64,000 bases of DNA, from positions 197,820 to 261,819 of the forward strand of contig NZ_MCUW01000089.1 in assembly GCF_002873335.1 (NCBI RefSeq), in the 5' to 3' direction. This document shows positions 44,638-55,729 of the stretch, one piece after another. The notes beneath the pieces were generated by a model. The model had not been told where the DNA came from and made no database searches. It saw only the letters and a list, made by a program, of their open reading frames with translations. Within the stretch, counting starts at the first letter, position 1, and each line of letters opens with the position of its first letter. The DNA is from Vibrio sp. 10N.286.49.B1 (GTDB lineage Bacteria; Pseudomonadota; Gammaproteobacteria; Enterobacterales; Vibrionaceae). The translations under genes were made by a program, and so were the position numbers.

Positions 44638-45123
44638 ATGTTAATAAAAAAAATGGACGCACCAAAAGATATGCAAATTGGTGCGTTGTTTGACACCAAA
44701 AGGCATGGATCCGTCACCGTTATTGAGTATTACAATACTCATACGGTAATTGTCGCCTTTGAGAACACAGGTAATATTCGAGCGACGACGGCAGCAAAGC
44801 TTCGCAGTGGCCAAATAACTGACCGCTCCGTTCCGGCACAGTCTTCCATGGTAGGCAAAAAAGTAGAATCCTTAAAGCACGGTATATTAACAATTAAGAG
44901 CGTTGAATCAGAAAATATCGTTGTTTTACAAAATGAAAATGGCGAAGAAGTGAGAATGCTACTTCCTGCTGTACAAAAGATGAAAGAACAAATAAATGAA
45001 GACATTGAACACGATGATGAGTTGGAATTACCAACGTCACTCAGTGCACTCACTAAAAGAAATAAGAAAACAAAAGATGTGAACTCTCTTCTTAAAAAAA
45101 TGATCACTGAATATGGTAAGTAA
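44638..45123 (+). CDS. orphan repeat protein resembling phage DNA-associated modules
   Basis: Protein of 161 residues, soluble and basic. The first half (IGALFDTKRHGSVTVIEYYNTHTVIVAFENTGNIRATTAAKLRSGQITD) follows the small beta-barrel pattern G-x-F-x-T-x-G-x-V-x-Y-x-V-x-F-x-TG-x-LR-x-G that is common in bacteriophage proteins, sometimes ahead of homing-endonuclease or AP2 DNA-binding regions. The second half (VGKKVESLKHGILTIKSVESENIVVLQNENGEE) looks like a weaker second copy. Acidic and basic helices close the chain. It stands alone in AT-rich DNA, suggesting transfer. Function unknown. Confidence 0.65.
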   Translation: MLIKKMDAPKDMQIGALFDTKRHGSVTVIEYYNTHTVIVAFENTGNIRATTAAKLRSGQITDRSVPAQSSMVGKKVESLKHGILTIKSVESENIVVLQNENGEEVRMLLPAVQKMKEQINEDIEHDDELELPTSLSALTKRNKKTKDVNSLLKKMITEYGK

Positions 45124-45238
45124 ACACTCATTCATAATATATAAGCAACTGCTCACACAACTCGTGATCACACTTTATTATCCTCTCTAAAACTCTATAT
45201 TTTCGATAGTCGCCACTGGGCTTTGATGCGATCATTTA

Positions 45239-45254
45239 TGTGACCTGCGTCACA
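45239..45254. promoter_or_regulatory. perfect-consensus CRP site ahead of ula-type PTS
   Basis: TGTGACCTGCGTCACA has both CRP half-sites intact (TGTGA-N6-TCACA). It is centred about 126 bp ahead of the IIB start, suitable for activation of a promoter near 45290-45310. Catabolite control is usual for PTS operons. Confidence 0.85.
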
Positions 45255-45279
45255 AGGTCATTTTGACTTTGTGACGCAG
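45245..45279. promoter_or_regulatory. long inverted repeat overlapping the CRP site
   Basis: CTGCGTCACAAGGTCA (45245-45260) and TGACTTTGTGACGCAG (45264-45279) pair over 16 bp, with one G-U-type mismatch, around a 3-base loop. The left arm contains half of the CRP site and the right arm repeats a TGTGA half. It could be a second regulator's operator, or a composite site where CRP competes. No U-run follows, so it is not a terminator. Confidence 0.65.
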
Positions 45280-45372
45280 ATCGATACCAATTTCTACTAT
45301 TTTGGGTAACATCGCTCCAACAAATACGTGAAACGATTATTTTTAGATCAACTAACCCTATAGAGAAATATT

Positions 45373-45642
45373 ATGAAAAAGATTCTGGTTGTATGCGGAA
45401 ATGGCCTTGGCACTTCATTAATGATGGAAATGGCGGTTAAAGAAGTTGTTAAGAAAATGGGATTTGAAGCTGAAGTTGATCATGAAGACTTATCATCAGC
45501 AACATCAAGTAATGCAGATATCTGGGTAGCAGCAACCGATGTTGCTGGTCAACTTGAAGAAGCAGGAAAAACTAACATCGTTAGCTTATCTAATATTTTT
45601 GATAAAGTATCAATCGAAGAACAATTAAAAGCGATCATCTAA
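45373..45642 (+). CDS. ulaB: PTS ascorbate-family IIB component
   Basis: Cytoplasmic IIB protein of 89 residues with the phosphocysteine loop VVCGNGLGTSLMME (Cys8). The size and pattern fit the UlaB/SgaB family. It takes phosphate from the IIA protein encoded two genes downstream and phosphorylates the substrate during uptake. First gene of the unit B-C-A. The ula symbol marks the family only; the sugar is not shown because no ulaD-G enzyme gene is nearby. Confidence 0.85.
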   Translation: MKKILVVCGNGLGTSLMMEMAVKEVVKKMGFEAEVDHEDLSSATSSNADIWVAATDVAGQLEEAGKTNIVSLSNIFDKVSIEEQLKAII

Positions 45643-45652
45643 GGTTTATATA

Positions 45653-46909
45653 ATGGCTAATTTCTTTGAGTTTATGCTTGGCTTATTAAAAGAGCCAGCA
45701 ATCATGGTTGGATTAATTGCTTTCATTGGCTTAGTTGCTCAAAAAGCAGATGTTTCAACCATTTTAAAAGGCACCATTAAAACCGTAATGGGTTTCCTAA
45801 TTTTAGGTTTTGGTGCTGGCGCCCTTGTTGGTGCGCTTAATAACTTTTCTGTTGTATTTACGGAAGCATTTGGTGTAAGTGGTGTCATTCCAAATAACGA
45901 AGCGATTGTTGCTTTAGCACAAGAAGCTTTTGGTTATGAAATGGCATTAATAATGTTTTTTGCCTTTGTTGTGAATATTCTTTTAGCACGATTCACACCG
46001 CTAAAATACATATTTCTAACGGGTCATCACACTATGTTTATGTCTATGTTGGTTGCTGTGATTTTGTCTACAGCAGGCATCACAGGGACGGCATTAGTTG
46101 CCATTGGTGCGATGATTGTTGGTTCATTGATGGTCATCATGCCAGCGCTTGCCCAAAAATATACCGTCAAAGTAATGGGCACTGACCAGTTAGCAATGGG
46201 ACACTTTTCAACGCTCTCTTACTTAGTTTCAGGTTATATCGGCAGCAAGTTTGGTGATACATCTAAAACAACAGAAGACATGAACGTACCAAAGAGCTTA
46301 ATGTTCTTACGTGATACTCCAGTCGCCGTTGCTGTCACCATGGCAATCTTTTTCTTGTTCGCCTCTGTTTTTGCCGGTGGTGATTTTGTAGAAACGGTCT
46401 CTGGTGGTCAAAACTGGGTCGTCTTTACCTTTATTCAATCGCTCACATTTGCAGGTGGTGTCTACATCGTTCTGCAAGGTGTTAAAATGTTGATTGCCGA
46501 AATTGTGCCTGCATTCAAAGGTATATCTGACAAGCTTGTACCGGGTGCAAAACCGGCTCTTGATTGTCCAATGGTATTCCCTGTGGCACCAAACGCGGTG
46601 TTGATTGGTTTCCTATCTTCATTCTCTGCTGGCCTAGTCGCGATGGGTATCCAAGGCATGTTTGATTGGACTATCATTGTTGCGGGTGTGGTTCCACACT
46701 TCTTCGTTGGTGGTGCATCTGGTGTATACGGTAACGCGACAGGTGGTCTACGTGGTGCCATTTTAGGCGCATTCGCTCAAGGCCTATGTATCTCATTCTT
46801 ACCAATGCTTCTTCTTCCAGTACTCGGTAACATTGGTCTTGAGGCCACTACCTTTGCTGATTTTGACTTTGGTGTTGTCGGTCTAATTCTTGGATGGATT
46901 GTATCATGA
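45653..46909 (+). CDS. ulaA: PTS ascorbate-family IIC permease
   Basis: Membrane IIC protein of 418 residues, eleven or so hydrophobic segments, UlaA/SgaT family. Typical segments are NFFEFMLGLLKEPAIMVGLIAFIGLVAQK, ARFTPLKYIFLTGHHTMFMS and HFFVGGASGVYGNATGG. It is somewhat shorter than E. coli UlaA (465 residues). It overlaps the IIA gene by four bases (ATGA). Substrate specificity cannot be read from the sequence. Confidence 0.88.
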   Translation: MANFFEFMLGLLKEPAIMVGLIAFIGLVAQKADVSTILKGTIKTVMGFLILGFGAGALVGALNNFSVVFTEAFGVSGVIPNNEAIVALAQEAFGYEMALIMFFAFVVNILLARFTPLKYIFLTGHHTMFMSMLVAVILSTAGITGTALVAIGAMIVGSLMVIMPALAQKYTVKVMGTDQLAMGHFSTLSYLVSGYIGSKFGDTSKTTEDMNVPKSLMFLRDTPVAVAVTMAIFFLFASVFAGGDFVETVSGGQNWVVFTFIQSLTFAGGVYIVLQGVKMLIAEIVPAFKGISDKLVPGAKPALDCPMVFPVAPNAVLIGFLSSFSAGLVAMGIQGMFDWTIIVAGVVPHFFVGGASGVYGNATGGLRGAILGAFAQGLCISFLPMLLLPVLGNIGLEATTFADFDFGVVGLILGWIVS

Positions 46910-47352
46910 GCCTTATGAAACTAATCGGCGATAACATCGTTATCTCTACTGAAGAAAACCTAAGCGTTGATGCAATACTCGACATCACATGTTCAAAACT
47001 TATTGAACATGGCAAGGTGAACGCTTCTTACTTAGAAGCCATTAAACAAAAACACCAAGAAATTGGCGCTTACTATGTCCTTGCACCCAAAATTGCTATG
47101 CCACATGCTCGCCCAGAAGATGGCGTTAATGAAGCAGCACTTCAAATCACAGTATTCAAAAATGGTGCAAACCTAGAGTCTGACGATAATGGGGATGTTT
47201 ACTTCTCTGTGACATTGGCTGCGATGGATTCAGACAGTCATATTCAAACGATTATGGCATTGTCAGAATTATTCCAAAATGAGAGCGATGTGGATGCCAT
47301 CATTGCGGCTCAGTCGAAAGACGAGATTGTTGAGATCCTAGAAAGATACTAG
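46906..47352 (+). CDS. ulaC: PTS ascorbate/mannitol-type IIA component
   Basis: IIA protein of about 148 residues with the phosphohistidine in MPHARPEDGVNEAAL (His at about 67), in the fructose/mannitol/ascorbate IIA fold. I chose ATG 46906, giving the four-base overlap with the IIC gene. It completes the transporter and ends just before a strong terminator. Confidence 0.88.
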   Translation: MSLMKLIGDNIVISTEENLSVDAILDITCSKLIEHGKVNASYLEAIKQKHQEIGAYYVLAPKIAMPHARPEDGVNEAALQITVFKNGANLESDDNGDVYFSVTLAAMDSDSHIQTIMALSELFQNESDVDAIIAAQSKDEIVEILERY

Positions 47353-47377
47353 TCGTCACTTTTGCTGTTATTTCAAT

Positions 47378-47406
47378 AAAGCCCTCTATCTAAGAGGGCT
47401 TTTTTT
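47378..47406 (+). terminator. rho-independent terminator of the ula-type operon
   Basis: AAAGCCCTCT (47378-47387) and AGAGGGCTTT (from 47393) form a stem with a 5-base loop followed by a seven-T run. Confidence 0.92.
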
Positions 47407-47489
47407 CCTTTGAATAGGCCGAAAAGTACAGAGTAATACTTATGTAAATGAATATGGAAAGGACATGACTCGCACGATGATCGATGATA

Positions 47490-47880
47490 GCAATCGGTGC
47501 ATTTTTCAGGGCTTCGTTTAGTCATTTATTTAGTCGTAATTGTCTTCGTCATCATCCAAGATGAATTCAAACAGATTGCCTTACCGCCCATTCCAAAACA
47601 CTGGGGATTAGCACTTTTTCATAGAACCCCGTTGCCGACCAGCATCCTATTCCCATAATAGATAACAATGCTAATGCACAGGTACCTATTCAACGTTGGT
47701 ACACGGCCAACGAGTTAGGTATCAACGTCATTGCACAAGGAATACAAACTACCGAACCAATGCATATTCTGGTGGAACATGATTGCCGCTGGGGTCAAGG
47801 TTTTCTATTTAGTCAGCCGCTTCCCATTGCCAAATACATCGAGTTTTGTCAGAAAAAATCCAACAATATTGATCGATGAA
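47490..47880 (+). pseudogene. remnant of an EAL-domain (c-di-GMP phosphodiesterase) gene
   Basis: The frame ending at 47880 reads ANELGINVIAQGIQT and later RWGQGFLFSQPLPI, the last part of an EAL domain (compare A-x-x-LG-x-x-x-IAEGVET and QGY-x-x-x-x-P). The catalytic EAL motif and most of the domain are missing. Upstream, in another frame, 47490-47660 encodes a hydrophobic segment (LRLVIYLVVIVFVIIQDEF) like the N-terminal membrane anchor of such sensors. The two pieces are separated by stops, so the gene has been deleted internally and shifted. The EAL tail is clear; the N-terminal piece is tentative. Confidence 0.65.
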
Positions 47881-47931
47881 CTCAATTGGTTAAGTTTGTA
47901 ATAAATGACAACCCCGCCCACTTACAGACAC

Positions 47932-47961
47932 AAAAAAGCCAACAGCGAATGCCATTGGCTT
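47932..47961 (-). terminator. terminator downstream of the MelB-type gene
   Basis: Read on the minus strand, AAGCCAA pairs with TTGGCTT around a 16-base loop and is followed by TTTT. It lies 75 bp beyond the symporter stop. Confidence 0.65.
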
Positions 47962-48036
47962 AACCTATCATTTTGATGCCTAACACAAAGGTGTCGTTAT
48001 ATTCTCATCTGAGACATGACCCCGATAGGTAAGGCT

Positions 48037-49410
48037 CTACGCCGATACTGGCGTGACCTCCACTTGCGTTTCCTGCTCAGCATCGTCTTTATTAAAACCG
48101 TCATGTAAACGGTAATAACGTTGATAAATAATACCACTGATGGTCATCATAATGGCAGGGAGACCGATCATCATGAACTCCAGCCCATTGATCGTACTTG
48201 CTGACTGTTCAACATTTGGCACATATCCAACCACCGTCAGCCCCATACCGACAATGAAGCCACCAGCTGCACCGGCGAATTTTACTAGCATGGTTTGAAC
48301 AGAGAAAATAACACTTTCACTACGACGGCCTGTTTTGTATTCACCGTAGTCAACTACATCTGCCAGCATGACCGTTTGTAGTGCGTTGGCAATACCCACA
48401 CCGAACTTAATTGCGGCCCCTGCCATACCAATCATTAGCGCACTTGCTGGTGCAATAAAGCCCATCAATAGCAGTAACACACAAGACAATACCGGGAAAC
48501 CACACGCGATTATCCATAGATATTTACGAGGGAGCGTTGATGCGATGCGAGGGAACAAGAAGACGCCAGCAACTTCTGCAATACCTGCCACCATCATGTA
48601 AACAGGGAATAAAGAAGCATCACCAAGTGCGTAAGAGAAGTAATAAATCGCGAAGCCACCTACTAATAAGTTAGCAATTTGGAATGACAACACGGTACCG
48701 ATTAGCGCTTTAAGTTGATCGTTTTTGCCAATGATCGTTAGCACGTCTTTAAAGCTAAATTTCTCGACCGGTTTTGCGTTTGCAGGCGCGGCTTTCTCTT
48801 TTACGTTACGAGCGATAAGGAAGGCACTCATAACAAACAAGACTGCAATCAACATCGCGACATTGAAGAAACCATCACCTTGGTTACCGTTACCGAGCTC
48901 GCCGACAATGTGAAGGCCATAAGTCCCGGTAATGAACCAAGCAAGGCTTGCGAAAAGGCGAGGCCAAACAACCAACTTTTCACGCTCTTGACGAGAGCTA
49001 GAAAGCGCAGGAATCATCGACCAGTAAGGGATATCCATAATGGTGTACGTGAGTCCCCACAAGATATATGCCGCGGCTGCGTAGATATAAAGTGTCGTAC
49101 CTTCAAACATATGGGTACTGAACAGGCCAACCAATACGATAGCGTTTAATATGGTACCAATGACGATCCAAGGGCGAAATTTACCAAATCTAGAGCGTGT
49201 ATTATCAACAATGACACCCATCATTGGATCCGTAACGGCATCGATAATACGTGCCGCCAAGAAAATAGTACCGACGAAAGCGGCTGACAACCCAGCCACA
49301 TCCGTAAAATAGAACATTAAGAAGATGTAAATAGGTGCACAAGCAAAATCTTTACCCAGTGCGCCAAGGCCGTAAGACAGCTTAGTTTGTAGTGTAATTT
49401 GGTCAGACAT
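48037..49410 (-). CDS. GPH-family galactoside:cation symporter, MelB type
   Basis: Twelve-segment membrane symporter of 457 residues. The signature regions LSYGLGALGKDFACAPIYIFLMFYFTDVAGL and DAVTDPMMGVIVDNTRSRFGKFRPWIV are those of MelB and related GPH transporters; the aspartates there bind Na+ or H+. Adjacent alpha- and beta-galactosidase genes indicate uptake of galactosides. It has its own promoter region with two LacI-type operators (49542 and 49659) and is separated from the alpha-galactosidase gene by a terminator. Confidence 0.9.
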   Translation of the reverse strand: MSDQITLQTKLSYGLGALGKDFACAPIYIFLMFYFTDVAGLSAAFVGTIFLAARIIDAVTDPMMGVIVDNTRSRFGKFRPWIVIGTILNAIVLVGLFSTHMFEGTTLYIYAAAAYILWGLTYTIMDIPYWSMIPALSSSRQEREKLVVWPRLFASLAWFITGTYGLHIVGELGNGNQGDGFFNVAMLIAVLFVMSAFLIARNVKEKAAPANAKPVEKFSFKDVLTIIGKNDQLKALIGTVLSFQIANLLVGGFAIYYFSYALGDASLFPVYMMVAGIAEVAGVFLFPRIASTLPRKYLWIIACGFPVLSCVLLLLMGFIAPASALMIGMAGAAIKFGVGIANALQTVMLADVVDYGEYKTGRRSESVIFSVQTMLVKFAGAAGGFIVGMGLTVVGYVPNVEQSASTINGLEFMMIGLPAIMMTISGIIYQRYYRLHDGFNKDDAEQETQVEVTPVSA

Positions 49411-49541
49411 AATAATTCCTTGGTGTCGTGCCGCTATTCATCCTCCTCACGAGACTTCATAGCGCCGACGTCTTATATTTATATTTCGACGTTCATGCTA
49501 CCCACACACTTGATGCCTTACTGTGATCAAATACCTGTTTA

Positions 49542-49555
49542 TGGAAACGTTTACA
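49542..49555. promoter_or_regulatory. LacI-type operator upstream of symporter
   Basis: TGGAAACGTTTACA differs from the palindrome TGGAAACGTTTCCA at one base. It lies 132 bp ahead of the symporter start. Confidence 0.75.
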
Positions 49556-49658
49556 ATCAAGATATCAAAATGAGACATCGAACATCTTATAGCCTCCAAA
49601 AAAAGACTTGAATCACATTATTTACACTAATTTATCAAATCATTAACCCAACCTCACA

Positions 49659-49672
49659 TGAAAACGATTCCA
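49659..49672. promoter_or_regulatory. second, weaker LacI-type operator
   Basis: TGAAAACGATTCCA keeps 12 of 14 positions of TGGAAACGTTTCCA and the central CG. It may cooperate with the site at 49542, 117 bp away. Confidence 0.5.
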
Positions 49673-49692
49673 AATGAGTTAACGATAGATAT

Positions 49693-49725
49693 AAAAAAGC
49701 CGCACAAACTACTCGTCTGTACGGC
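49693..49725 (-). terminator. terminator after the alpha-galactosidase gene
   Basis: On the minus strand GCCGTACA pairs with TGTGCGGC (one G-U) and is followed by TTTTTT. It lies 46 bp beyond the alpha-galactosidase stop. Confidence 0.75.
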
Positions 49726-49770
49726 GTAAATAAACCGATTAAAAATCACTCAAAAAATAGTAGATATGGG

Positions 49771-51888
49771 TTAGCGAATACGTTCAAACTTCACTAGCAT
49801 TGCGGTTTCCGCATCAAGAATCGGCATCGTTAAGCCGATTTCCTCGCACCATTGACCAGAAAGCTCACAGCCTGAACTGGTCCAAGGCGGTTGATAATTA
49901 ACGATATCATTATAATTTTCAGGCTGGTCCAATACCGAAATACGATAGACCGCTTTTGGATCTAAGCCCGGCACTTTTAAATGACCGCTCAGCGAGTTGG
50001 TTGGCATACCCAGCTGAGCGAGCATCACCACGGCTTCGGATTGATCGTTGGCGACGACCGCATGGATTTGGTGAGCTTTATCGTCGGTTGGAACGCGCCA
50101 TGTTCTACCACTGTGCAGCAATGGTCGCAACATTTTGTGCAGCTTAATGTAACGTTCAAACCCTTGTTTTTCAGTTTGCTCTTCTTTAACCGGATCCAGT
50201 TCGATCCCCATATGGCCAAACAACGCGGTTAAGCCACGGAACTCAATACCATGACGACGACGTGTACTGTGACAATGACTCGCACCAATATGGCTACCCA
50301 TGACCTCAGGCGGGAAGAAGTAGCTCATACCTCGCTGGATAGTCTGACGTTCCAATGCATCATTGTTGTCGGATGCCCAAAAACGATGAGTACGTTTCAA
50401 CACTTCAAAATCAATACGTCCCCCACCCGCCGCGCACGACTCAATGTCCACGTTAGGGTGTGCCAGTCGAACTTTATCCACTAGCGCATAGTAACGCTGT
50501 GTTTGCTTGCACGCCGCGGCTTGACCAACGTGAGCAGGCTGAACGACTTCACGGTTCATATCCCACTTGATATAAGCAATATTGTAAGTCGACAAGAAAT
50601 AATCGAGTCGCTCAAACAAGAAATTGAACGCGTCATCATTTTGCAGATCAATGACGTACTGGTTACGACCCGTTGGCTGCTCATAACCCTCAATAGCTAA
50701 TAACCAATCAGGATGGGTACGAAAGAGATCGGAGTCTTTATTGATCATCTCCGGTTCAAACCACAAGCCAAATTCCATACCGAGTGCATTCACGTGCTCG
50801 ACTATCGGTTGTAAGCCATGTGGATATTTGTCTTCACACAGAAACCAATCGCCTAGCCCAGCTTTATCACCGTTACGCCCTTTAAACCAACCGTCATCAA
50901 TGATAAACCGTTCGACGCCCATCTCTGCTGACTCACTTGCCATCGCCATGATGTACTCTGGGTCATGATCGAAGTAGATGCCTTCCCATGTATTCAAATG
51001 AATGGGACGAGGCTTATGATGAAAATCACTTGGTAAAATAGTGTCGCGAACGTGCGAGTGAAAATGATGACTCATTCCATTCAAACCTGAGTGACTATAG
51101 CTTGCGTAAAGCCACGGCGTCGTCAGGCTCTCACCCTCTTTGAGAGCGACTTCACCGGGCAGGTAAATGACTTCAGCTTGCATATAGCGGCGGCCATCGG
51201 CCTTCACATCCACACGCAATCGATGATTTCCGCTCCAAGCGAAATGGAAGCCCCACACATCACCTTGCATCTCATCAAAGTGTGCGTTGCCTGCAACTAA
51301 TGCCGGGTAGTGCTCGTGGGAAGTACGACCACGACGATTTTCTTGTTGGTAACCGCCTTGTTGTAAAGGCTGACGAACCGTTTGGAATTCATTCACCCAA
51401 CGCCCGTAGTACGTCATTAACTCGTTAGCTCGCTCAGGTAGAGGTAGCGTATTGGCAAGACGATTGACTTGATAAGTACCGGCTTTAGTGTTGGTCAATG
51501 TATGACGTGTTTTCACCACATCATGGATATCCAACTCAAGTTCTGTCTTGAGCGCTAAACCGGCTATCGTATCTTCACTTTCAACCACTAACCCATTGTT
51601 ATTTTGTTCAATACGAGTGATAACAAATACTGGCGACCAATCTTGCCCATTACGGTGACCTTCCACTCCTGGGCTACTGAACACACCGCGCCCAAGCTCA
51701 GGGCTTAACGTCATAGAAACATCGTTATCTAAACGGCCATAAGGCACAGGGCGATGTAAGGCAACACGACAGCTTTTGAGATCGCCCGTGACCTTTTTAC
51801 CCCAATGTAGGATCTCCGCATAGTCACCCAGCTCTACAATCAGTTGAGTCTGCGCTCCTGCCAGTTCTATCACGGTTTTATCAATCAT
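49771..51888 (-). CDS. GH36 alpha-galactosidase
   Basis: Alpha-galactosidase of 705 residues, full length for GH36 (RafA/AgaR type), with no signal peptide. It has the N-terminal beta-supersandwich, then FIIDDGWFKGRNGDKAGLGDW, the nucleophile segment YIKWDMNRE, CAAGGGRIDFEVLKR, and the acid/base segment FWASDNNDALERQ. It removes terminal alpha-1,6-galactose from melibiose or raffinose-type sugars in the cytoplasm, after uptake by the adjacent symporter. A LacI-type operator lies 80 bp ahead of the start. Confidence 0.95.
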   Translation of the reverse strand: MIDKTVIELAGAQTQLIVELGDYAEILHWGKKVTGDLKSCRVALHRPVPYGRLDNDVSMTLSPELGRGVFSSPGVEGHRNGQDWSPVFVITRIEQNNNGLVVESEDTIAGLALKTELELDIHDVVKTRHTLTNTKAGTYQVNRLANTLPLPERANELMTYYGRWVNEFQTVRQPLQQGGYQQENRRGRTSHEHYPALVAGNAHFDEMQGDVWGFHFAWSGNHRLRVDVKADGRRYMQAEVIYLPGEVALKEGESLTTPWLYASYSHSGLNGMSHHFHSHVRDTILPSDFHHKPRPIHLNTWEGIYFDHDPEYIMAMASESAEMGVERFIIDDGWFKGRNGDKAGLGDWFLCEDKYPHGLQPIVEHVNALGMEFGLWFEPEMINKDSDLFRTHPDWLLAIEGYEQPTGRNQYVIDLQNDDAFNFLFERLDYFLSTYNIAYIKWDMNREVVQPAHVGQAAACKQTQRYYALVDKVRLAHPNVDIESCAAGGGRIDFEVLKRTHRFWASDNNDALERQTIQRGMSYFFPPEVMGSHIGASHCHSTRRRHGIEFRGLTALFGHMGIELDPVKEEQTEKQGFERYIKLHKMLRPLLHSGRTWRVPTDDKAHQIHAVVANDQSEAVVMLAQLGMPTNSLSGHLKVPGLDPKAVYRISVLDQPENYNDIVNYQPPWTSSGCELSGQWCEEIGLTMPILDAETAMLVKFERIR

Positions 51889-51967
51889 CTTGTCTTACCA
51901 AAAAAAGGGAAATTACGTTGCATCATAATGAAAAGGATAAAATAATCTGTGATCGGCCCCATAATCA

Positions 51968-51981
51968 TGAGAACGTTTCCA
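51968..51981. promoter_or_regulatory. LacI-type operator upstream of alpha-galactosidase
   Basis: TGAGAACGTTTCCA matches TGGAAACGTTTCCA at 12 of 14 positions. It lies 80 bp ahead of the alpha-galactosidase start. Confidence 0.65.
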
Positions 51982-52226
51982 GTTTTCAATTTATTCTATT
52001 AGATGGATCACGATATGATAGTCGGCCTACGCATAAGTGAGGTCTAAAGAAGGCTTGATCACAGCTCTTCTTTAGACATTACGTCAAACCCAACCTTCGG
52101 TAGCCCATTCGCAGCACGGTAGTGTAACCAAGTATGACAGGTCTCTACAGCGCACAATCCAATCTCCACGGATACTATATCGCCTATACAGTGGCTTTAT
52201 TGCCCCCTCCCATTTCCACTCATTTA

Positions 52227-52240
52227 AGTAAGCGTTTCCA
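52227..52240. promoter_or_regulatory. LacI-type operator in the divergent region
   Basis: AGTAAGCGTTTCCA keeps the full right half GCGTTTCCA-like arm and the central CG, but has a weaker left arm. It lies midway between the two hydrolase genes. Confidence 0.45.
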
Positions 52241-52353
52241 GAGAAGCCTTGTTTATATTGATGAATAAAACACCATAAACGAGCGATACCAGCGTAATAT
52301 CCACCCACTGAAATCGTAACGACCTCGTTGACGTAAAAATGCCAACCTCGTCA

Positions 52354-52367
52354 TGGAAACGTTTCCA
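52354..52367. promoter_or_regulatory. perfect palindromic LacI-type operator upstream of lacZ
   Basis: TGGAAACGTTTCCA is a perfect 14-bp palindrome of the LacI/GalR class with the central CG. It lies 75 bp ahead of the lacZ start, in the promoter zone. Confidence 0.85.
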
Positions 52368-52423
52368 GATTTTATTTACACTGCTCGCGAGTGATGACTC
52401 AAACCCAACGATGAATCCAATAG

Positions 52424-55531
<3,108 letters not shown>

Positions 55532-55582
55532 CGGCTCATTTAGTCAGTGGGCGATGATGCTCGGCACTCTTGTGTCACCTTA

Positions 55583-55609
55583 TCCCCAAGCTTTGGCTTG
55601 GGGATTTTT
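55583..55609 (+). terminator. rho-independent terminator of lacZ
   Basis: TCCCCAAGC (55583-55591) and GCTTGGGGA (55596-55604) form a perfect 9-bp stem with a TTTG loop, followed by TTTTT. Confidence 0.93.
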
Positions 55610-55729
55610 CATTGAATGCTGCCCCAAACGCGCTAAAAGCTTGATGTATGATTACTATTGTCATTTAACTGATTGAGTTCATCCACATTACATTGTTAAA
55701 TAGCCTAAATTCTAGATTCTGAGCTCCCA

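Noticed and set aside
52084..52308. Minus-strand open frame between the alpha-galactosidase and lacZ genes
   Set aside because: No ribosome site, no family resemblance, and a LacI-type operator lies inside it; it is better explained as a control region.
49542..52367. Repeated 14-bp motif considered as a CRISPR or dispersed repeat
   Set aside because: The copies are irregularly spaced, palindromic and placed ahead of genes; they are operators, not an array.
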